Shown one piece after another: positions 56,753 through 64,000 of a stretch of 64,000 nt of DNA (position 1 is the stretch's first letter; each line of letters begins with the position of its first letter). The DNA comes from Hymenoscyphus infarciens. Taxonomy: Eukaryota > Ascomycota > Leotiomycetes > Helotiales > Helotiaceae. The stretch is taken from assembly GCA_001414345.1 (NCBI GenBank), contig LLCB01000020.1, positions 248,001-312,000 on the forward strand. Direction: 5' to 3'. The position numbers and the translations under genes were made by a program. A model generated the notes under the pieces. That model did no database searches. It was given only the letters and a program-made list of their open reading frames with translations, and was not told where the DNA came from.

Positions 56753-58318
56753 TTCTTTACAATTGACTGAGAGGATACTTCTTATTTGAGAATTTAATTG
56801 CTTTATTTCATTTTGTGGGGTGGGGGTAAGCTAGTATTGTGGGGCGAGTGGGGATAGGCTCTATTCACTGTTAACGGCTGAGTAAGGTCAAGGTGTACTA
56901 GGATTTCAGTGAAATACCACGAAATTTGCCGCCAAGGCATGAAGACTACCGGACGAGTCAGGACTGGCATAATTGACCGGAAGGGAGAGCAAGGTCTAGG
57001 AAGACTACGAGTAATGCGACATGGTTGATAGACAATTTGGGATATAGTACGCTGTAATAGCATGTTCACATCATAGTTGCTAGTGTGTATTAAAACAATC
57101 AAACCTCATATCATAACGAAGACCCAAGTTCCCAGATTTTCATTTGCACTTCAGGAGCTTACGTTTGGATTCACTAAGCTAGAATTTAGAAGTGCCCTTT
57201 GAAACTCGCTTAGAACCAGGGACGAAGAAAGACAGCAAAATGCAACCCAAAGTCTTTGAAAATAACTTTGTAATGCAAATATAAATGCCCAGTGTGCATT
57301 TCTGTCCCTCTCTGAAAGGAAGCTTGCGATGCAGCGGTGACTGAGGGTGGCGTAAAGGCTTTAGTACAGTATTACCACATATCAAATTTCATGGCAACAC
57401 TGTCAAATGAGGCAAATGGCAGAATCATACACGAGTGATTTGCTTCCACCATTACAAGTTCTCAAGAAAATGCAGAATGCCAACTCTTAAAAGGCCCGTT
57501 TGTGCTCACACTGTTCAAGGGCACCGAGTCAGTGGTCCCAGGAAATTCCAGAAGGCATTCAGTAGGGAGGGGGCTGAGAGGCCTCCTAAACCTGAGTCAA
57601 CAAGGCAAAAGTTGCTCACTCAAGAACAAGGAAACAAGAAAAAGTGAATTTTATTATCCATTCATTTCAATTGGTTCAGCTAGGTCACTCCCTTCCACCA
57701 TTGCCCACACAGCAGGTAGTATAGTATGCCAGCCAGACCCCCAATTTTGATTCTCATTCTCAATATCACACTTCGTACATATCCTCATCCATCCCATCCT
57801 CCAAACCCAGAAGATAGGCCAAGGATCATTATTAACTAGCAGAGAGGGGGAAAACAAAAGCAAATACAGAATCAAAGCCCCCTCCCAGATCAAATCCCCA
57901 AATTCCCACCAAAGGTCGTGTTTTCATGAATGAAACAAAAAGGGGAACTTTTTTTTGGAAAATGCTCAAATGAGTTGGAATGACGAGTATGGCGGACATG
58001 TAAAAGGAAAAGAGAAAAACCTAGTTGAAAACAAGAGTATGGGAGGCTGAGCGGCGAAAAAACAATTACAGGCTAAGCGGAAACCGTGCTCTGCCTACCA
58101 AATGCGCCATTAACGAATGTTGTTATGGCCAGAGTTGTTTGACCAGAAGTTTTCGACTTCCAACTTAATTTCCTTCTTTGCCCAGATCGTATGAGCCAAG
58201 AAAAGAAAAGGGAAAACAGTTGTTGAATTGATGTAGTAACACAGGTTTGGTACGAAATTACAACCCAAATCGGGTGACAATTTACCAAGGACGTGGTGCT
58301 ACTTCAAGTAGACGAAAA

Positions 58319-61300
58319 TTAGTGTCCATAATTGCCACCCCATCCACCACGTTGCTGACTATTGGCATAATAATTGCCTCCGAAAGCTTGGTAGCCTCCG
58401 TATTGTTGGCTGTTGTGTTGACCTTGACCAGCAGCTTGGTGACCTCCAGCTCCTCCGAGGCCTGCATACTGGCTTCCGGTTTGGCTGCCGTGTAGGCCAT
58501 GACCCTGTTGTTGTTGAAGATGACCTGGGTAGCCTCCATAACCTCCTTGTTGGGATTGTGGTGGAGGAAGAGCAGATCCTGGAGCTGTATTGGTTGCAGA
58601 TCCTGGACGACCAGCTTGTGCCAATGAAGGGCTTGGGCCATTTGCTGACTTGGAGTCCCCAAAAGGCTTCAAATCATCGCCAGCACCTTGTTGGCTACTC
58701 TGGATGGCATTGTAGTGCTGTTGGCTTTGCCCTGGGTACGATGAGCCGCGACCGAAAGCATCATGTGCAGCACCACCAAATGCGCCACTAGCTCCAAGTC
58801 CTTGGGGGGTTTGAGATGGCTGAGCGGAACCGGCTCTACCATATTCTCCAAGTCCACCGCCCAAAGGTGCGCTATCACGGCCATGTAAGGTGGAAGCAGC
58901 ACCAAACCCACCGGCTGCAGGAGATGATGCATGTTGATCGTATGGAGCACCTGGGGACATACCATATCCTTGGTAAGGTTGATGGAGTCCTCCTTTGGCG
59001 CCATAAGGACCTGCGGGGTAGTTTCCACCTGGGTAGTTTTGGTATTGGTTCATGTACGCAGCATAGTACGGACTGGAAAAGTATGGGTGACCATATGCGT
59101 AACTCTGGCCTTGAGGTTGTTGAGGGTGACCAGGCTGTGGTTGAGCTCCTTGGCTTGCGGTGGATTGCTGTGACTGGGCAGTTGGGTTTGGGGTGGTATG
59201 TCCACTGTTTTGTCCCTCACCAGCGGTTGCATATCGCGACGGAGCTGGCTGAGCAGCACTTTGTGGGAATTGCGAGGAAGCTTCAGTCTGGGGTCCACCG
59301 TAACCACTGTAAGCTCGTTGCGAGGCAGGTCCTTCTTGCTGACCTTGACTACCTTGTTGCAACCCGTATTGCTGTTGCTGTTGATTATAAAAGTTGTTAT
59401 AGGCGTTGCGACCTTGGGGGTCTGAAGTATAGTATGAAGAGAAATCGTTAGGTGCGGAAGAGAAAGCCTGAGCCTGGGGTTGTTGCTGTGGTTGTGATTG
59501 AGCTTGTTGATTTGGATATCCTTCGAAGGGACTTTGAGTTGATGGGGCCTGTTGACTAAAGGCATCATATGACTTTTGAGGCACAGATGATGGTTCTTGA
59601 GCTCCAGATTGCGCAAATCTACCGTATTGGCCGAATTGGGCATTAGCTTGAGGCACTTGTTGAGATGGTGCTAATTGCATTGTTAGTCTACGCGAATCGG
59701 TACATGAAGCAAAAAACGTACCTTGAGCACTTGGTAATGGCTGTGGGCTTGGGAGACCAGGCGCAGCTTTTGTGCCGTTAGTTGTAGATTCCCTAAACTC
59801 CTCAGATAATAACCTACCGATGGGGTGAGTCGCTGCTGGCAAGCCTGCCGGTTGCTTTGGTGTTGGGAGACTCTCAGGGGTAGGTGCGGCTGGCTGTTGA
59901 GTGACAGGAGCAGGTGGGAGCGAAGCTCGAGGAGCGACTGGAGAGTGTTGCGGTGGTTGTCCACGGGTTTCAGGCTCCTCGCGGTCACCATCAACATCCT
60001 CCTCTCCAGTTCCATTGAGATTAAATGCACCGAATTGAACAGCAGCTCGATCAACCTCTCGGTTTCCTGGCATGCGCACAGCCTCCTCCTGATCGAGTAC
60101 TCGTCGTTGGTAACTTGGAGTGCGTCCAGACGAGCCAGTTGCCTTTAGAGCTGAAGCTTGGAAACCGCTTGCTGGTGGTCGAATGGCCTGAGCCTGACCT
60201 TGCAGAGCAGAGTATGGTGTAGATGTAGTAGTGTTTCGAGGATCCCAAGAACTGGCAGCAGTGCTTGCAGCAGTGGCGGTGGGGGCGGGGGCCGAGGTAT
60301 CTGGAACTTGCTCGAGGTTGTCTTCTGTAAGCTCGTCTTTAGATGGTGTAATGGTGGTTTCAGGTTCTTCAATAGTGGTGGTAACGGCTGGGACTTCTTC
60401 AGTTGGTTCGACGGGGCTAGGTTCAGATGGGGCAACGACTTCTGGTTCTTTAGCTGAAATCTCGACGGGCTCTGGTGTCTTGACAGGCTCTGGGGCGGGT
60501 CTAGGAGGGGGGAAATGTCAGCAAAACCAGCATTTATCACAAGCCAAGGGAACATACTTCTCCACGGGCTCAGGGGCCTTCTTTGGAGCAGGAGCGGGCG
60601 CAAAAATGCTTGCCCAACTCTTCTTCACGCCGTCTGGAATAATGCTCGAAGCCTGAGTAGCAGGAGTTGCAGTAGCACCACCACCAGCCGAAGAATCCCA
60701 ACTGTTTTCCTCAACGGGGGCATCAGCAGCCTTTGCGGAACTGTCCCATGCTGGTGTTTCGGCGGTATCCCATGCATTTGACTCAACGGTAGGAGTGGAC
60801 TCGACGACATTTTCCTTGCGTGCTCCATTCGTGTGTGCGACGGAGGCTCCACGACCCTTTCCAGCTCTACCGCGCTCTGTACCACGACCACGGCCTCCTC
60901 TGCCACTATCAAAACCGCCTCGACCACCGCGCGAGTTTCTGGTCTGATTAGTCGCATCACTAAAGACGGCTGTGTCCTTGGCCTTTGATCGAGATCGGTC
61001 TTTCTTGGTCTTTGAAACTTCGCCCCATTGTGAGATTGTGCCTGCGATCCAAGTCAGTAATGGCATTGAAAAACGAGCAGAAAAGTCTGCATAGTTGCCG
61101 GGGGGGATGGCGAGTCGGTTGCGTACCATCAGTTATGCGACCGACGGTATTCTCTAAGTCACCGTCTGTCTCTTGCAGAGCAAATACAACATCCTCATCG
61201 GTCCAGTCGGGAAACATCTCCTTGATGGTGGTGACTTTGCTGCCATAGTGTCTCTTCAGTTGACCGACCTCGCCTTCGTCCTCAATGGGAGCTGGGGCAG

Positions 61301-61424
61301 CATGATCTGCGCCATTTGTTGGGTGAGGTCTACCACCGCGTCCTCCTCTCGATGAGAAGCCTCCTCGGCCACGAGCTGAACCTCTGCCGCGCGGTGCGAC
61401 GGGTCTGGATTGCACCTCAGACAT
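58319..61424 (-). CDS. def1: RNA polymerase II degradation factor Def1
   Basis: Def1 binds ubiquitin and Elongin-Cullin to promote ubiquitylation and removal of stalled RNA polymerase II after DNA damage; it also affects telomeres. Minus-strand exons: 61424-61127, 61041-60558, 60500-59722, 59670-58319, giving 970 aa. An RGG-rich start (GRGSARGRGGFSSRGG) is followed by the CUE domain at about 54-98 (QLKRHYGSKVTTIKEMFPDW, VVFALQETDGDLENTVGRI), then TISQWGEVSKTKKDRSR just after the first splice. A Pro/Glu/Thr-rich part (EPVEKPAPEPVKTPEPVE) leads to the conserved YQRRVLDQEEAVRMPGN and VQFGAFNLNG. The last 450 residues are Gln/Gly/Tyr-rich and prion-like, as in yeast Def1, where proteasomal trimming releases it to the nucleus. 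The third intron (59671-59721) is 51 nt, in frame and stop-free. Confidence 0.93.
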
Positions 61425-62222
61425 TGTGCTGGATGGTGTATGTGAAGTGAAATCAATGCGGGCAGGAAGGGAATTGCGGCAGAGACGGTTGTGGGCGTGG
61501 TAGTATGATGTTGATGGAAGGTGACGGGAGATTTGCAGGTGGGTGGTTTGAGGAGGTGGTGGTTTTGGTGTTGTTGCGAAAGAATGACGGACGAGGTTTC
61601 CTTAGCGCAGGTTGGTTTTGGGTCGCCGGGCGCTGCAGGGCCTTGTTTGTCTAGAGCTTCTCCTGAATCGCTAGGTAACGCGCCCCGGGCTACTTTGGGA
61701 TCAGGATAGGGTTAGGACGAGACAATTCACCGTGGTGTTTATGAGTTAGAGTTATGTGTAGCTAGGGCTAGGGTTTCAGTCACTTAAGCTTTCATGCAGC
61801 ATAAATAGGAGTGAAGAATCGCATAAAGTATTCAGGAGTTTTACCTTTCTTGAGGAGCTCATCTGCAGCAGGCCACCCGCCAAGATCGACTCCACTTATT
61901 TGAGTATCACGTGCTTATTATATACTACCTACCTAGTAATGAGTAATGCCTAAATCCACAGGCGAGAGCTCTGTAATCTCAGGCACCAATATTTGACGGC
62001 ATCTCCCAGGGAAAGCTCTTAGTCTTGAGCTGTCAAACCCCGCCGCCAAAGCTATCCAATATCAACACTCAAGACTACCCAAACGTACTCGAGTACCATT
62101 GGAAGCTACTCCAGCACCCGTCTCATCTTCATCTCGGACTTTACTACCCATTCACCCTCTCAATATTTCCTCCTCAGTCCCAACCTCCATCTCGAGGGCC
62201 ATCGGCCCATAATCCCCTCGAA
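61425..62222. promoter_or_regulatory. Divergent promoter region, def1 and the 62.2 kb gene
   Basis: About 800 bp between two start codons on opposite strands. The def1 side is GTGG-rich. CCTACCTAGTAATGAG-type sequence lies near 61,925-61,945. An open extension upstream of 62,223 lacks conserved features and is treated as leader. Confidence 0.45.
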
Positions 62223-63610
62223 ATGTTTCGCCCCTCCCAAACTCTCCTGCACCAGCAGACACGCAGTCTTCTTACCATCCACCATCCTCTCCCACTGAAT
62301 GACCGAGATGCACATAAACTCCTTGGCCTCCTCAAAACCTCCTTTCGAAAGCATCTCGATTCAGAACATGGCCCGACCAAGTCTCCAATTGGGGAAAGAC
62401 TTGCAAAGTCAATCCCTCCTGCCACACCCCACCATGGCAGTCGTCATACTACACAGCATTTCCAATCCATCCTCACAAATCCCTTGATCGCGCAACCTAA
62501 AGTCATCCGCGGTCATTCGCTGCCAATGGATACATTTACGAAAGCCGTGGCAAAAGGAATGATGACTTTAGGTTCGGCAACAACTTGTTTGCGGATGGAG
62601 CAGAAAAGACTGAATGACTCTGGAATAAAAGACTCGGGGGCTGGTCTTGTAGTTATGAAGTGGGTCGTGTCCAATGGTTGGGCAGACGACCTTTCATTTC
62701 TTGCCGATAAGAATTTCACAGGGATATTCATGTACTTCTTGGTTGCTGAGGGCTTGCAAGATGTAGTGGTAAGAATTCTCTCTTTCCCTTCGGTTTTTCT
62801 CAGTCTTTTTATTCTAAAAATCTTAGTATTGCCTCTGGCCAATCGGGATTTATAACTATCTATTGAACCCAAAAGCGTATCAAGACAACTTTTTGCTGAC
62901 CTTGAATTTAGTGGACATGGATAAAGAGGAATCTGACACTAAACCTGGAGAACATACAAGCAGAACTACGGCAAAAGAAGTGGGATGTCAACAAATGGCC
63001 TCTCTTGCGACTTGTCATGGCAGAGGCCACATACTCTTCGTGTCTCGACAATGCCTACCTTCAGCTTGGCAAAGCCTACTCTTTTTTGCAGAGCATTGGA
63101 TTTAGACAGTGTGATATAGATGTGCTGGTAGCTTCCACTCAGAAATATCTCATCGAGGTGACAATCAACGGTCGTTCCATCCGCCCACAAGCTTCTGAAG
63201 ATGCTTATACGAGCTTTCTCGACACTTTACCAGGCAAATTGGTAGACAGCATCGGTTATGAGATAAGACTGGCCCACATACTCCTTCTACATCCCACCCA
63301 ACCGACAGTTGAACCGGCGCTAGAAGTACTCTCTAGCTGGGATAACTTGAAAACAAGGGGCTACCGTCAGCTTGATAAGACGAGCAGAGAAATGATAGGC
63401 GTCTCAGCTAATACTAGGGGCATCAATCTTGGCTTTGATGCTACCAAGTTCTTGCTCGACCAAGACAGAATTTCAGAAGCAGACTGGGTGATGAACTTTC
63501 TTCGAAATACTTTCCCCAAAGAGCTGGGAGAAACGAGACAGAAGGAACTTGACGAAGCGGCAGCAGAAGCATCAAGTCTTGACTTTCTTGATTCCCTCCG
63601 TCTTGCTTGA
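62223..63610 (+). CDS. Putative mitochondrial protein of unknown function
   Basis: Exons 62223-62768 and 62912-63610 (GTAAGA donor, TTTAG acceptor) give 414 aa; the splice makes EGLQDVVWTWIKRN. I start at the ATG at 62223 because the N-terminus it opens (MFRPSQTLLHQQTRSLLTIH) has the Arg/Ser/Leu composition of a presequence; the open frame reaches further back to 62,025. Helical throughout. LNDRDAHKLLGLLKTSFRKH with LDSEHGP and HFQSILTNPL, then FTKAVAKGMMTLGSATTCL, look like the block pattern of a Pezizomycotina-specific family I remember only as hypothetical proteins. Helical repeats similar to PPR/TPR spacing are possible but not clear. Divergent from def1. Confidence 0.75.
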
Positions 63611-64000
63611 AAGAAGTTGAGTTTTTCTCTGGGAGTTTGGCGTACAGATGTGAAGAAGCATAGGACGGCGTTGGTTGGCATTTGAATAGCCTGTATATTG
63701 GCATCAAAGTGTATCTTGGTAGAAGAATATGGTTCAACTATTGTTTCAATGGTCACTGGTTTTGGTTTTCCCCGCACCTCCGCATTCCACAGCTGGAGGT
63801 ACGAGTAGGTAGGTACAAGGCCCTTCGTCACGTTTTCCTTTGTCAAATGTCAAACTTGGAACCGTCAAGATCCCGAGTGGGGAACCTTGAATGTCGGATA
63901 TCTTACCTCAGCTACTACCCCCTGTCTCGTACCTCGATCTCCACAAGCGTCCTTTTCCAACCTCCTCCCATCACCATCCGCAACATCTGCAACATCACAT
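63611..64000. other. 3' flank and probable promoter of a gene beyond the window
   Basis: The first half is the 3' UTR of the preceding gene. The last 100 bases are C- and CT-rich (CCTCCCATCACCATCCGCAAC), which in this genome marks a leader just upstream of a plus-strand start; no start codon is reached before the window ends. Confidence 0.45.

Larger units (their letters stand above)
55610..58318. other. 2.7 kb intergenic region with tandem repeats
   Basis: No frame here gives a recognisable protein. Its contents are a GACCTCGACC-rich stretch (about 55,955-56,250), a 16-bp tandem array (listed), a hairpin (listed), and, toward the right end, the probable def1 3' UTR. Composition between 56,620 and 57,450 is bland and could be an old, unrecognisable insertion. 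Confidence 0.5.

Noticed and set aside
56803..57102. 99-codon minus-strand frame in the 56-58 kb spacer
   Set aside because: No recognisable domain, no splice partners, no codon bias; treated as chance.
62025..62222. N-terminal extension of the 62.2 kb gene
   Set aside because: The frame is open back to a TTG codon, but the sequence is Pro/Ser/His-rich and unlike the conserved part, and a good presequence starts at the ATG at 62,223.
1..64000. tRNA, rRNA, CRISPR arrays, telomeric repeats
   Set aside because: No GGTTCGAATCC-type box B with a matching box A outside the AT-rich islands, no rRNA-like sequence, no regularly spaced repeats with unique spacers, and no TTAGGG arrays were seen by eye.

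Overview
The window is nuclear DNA of a filamentous ascomycete. Genes carry 50-70 bp introns with GTRNGT donors, CTAAC/CTRAY branch points and YAG acceptors. The housekeeping set is fungal (Rsc7, Sch9, CSC1/RSN1, Ubp16-type USP, bL9m, class II aldolase, Kes1, Def1). Two AT-rich islands look like transposon graveyards mutated by repeat-induced point mutation (RIP). The style of the accessory proteins (HeLo-like/DUF7580, AcuF-type C2H2 cassettes, Hsp12A-like Hsp70s, AIG1-like GTPases) suggests a Leotiomycetes-type fungus; the genus is not determined.

Layout. 0-8.4 kb: 5' part of an RSC subunit gene (minus, cut by the window edge), 2.7 kb of non-coding DNA holding a foldback element, then the AGC kinase Sch9 (plus). 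8.5-17.6 kb: AT-rich island with a RIP-damaged Tad1-like LINE reverse transcriptase on the minus strand, three copies of a short TIR element and the left end of a second TIR family. 18.2-21.3 kb: CSC1/OSCA-type channel (minus). 22.7-33 kb: accessory locus. A HeLo-like/DUF7580 gene (minus) shares a 430 bp promoter region with a very large zinc-finger/UBM/RWD/RING gene (plus, 1767 codons by my splicing). This is followed by a frame-shifted overlapping RWD-RRM-PHD reading frame that ends in the middle of a CHORD-like domain.

34.4-45.7 kb: conserved core block of Ubp16-like deubiquitinase (minus), mitochondrial bL9 (plus), fructose-bisphosphate aldolase (plus), Kes1/Osh4 (plus) and a large charged single-pass membrane protein (plus). 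46.4-49.8 kb: second AT-rich island, with an intact 438 bp Harbinger-like MITE and a (GAGTA)n foldback. 50.1-55.6 kb: second accessory cluster, an Hsp70-like ATPase (minus, 10 exons) divergent from an AIG1-like GTPase with a C-terminal hydrophobic tail, then an unrecognised coiled-coil protein. 58.3-63.6 kb: Def1 (minus) divergent from a putative mitochondrial protein (plus).

The core genes act in unrelated cell processes and are simply neighbours. The two accessory loci are the candidates for something undescribed. Each flanks a RIP island (in one case with the CSC1 gene between), each has a divergent pair at its heart, and each combines families that recur in fungal stress, quality-control or non-self gene neighbourhoods. 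All exon coordinates were spliced by hand from frame continuity and consensus sites; none has transcript support here.
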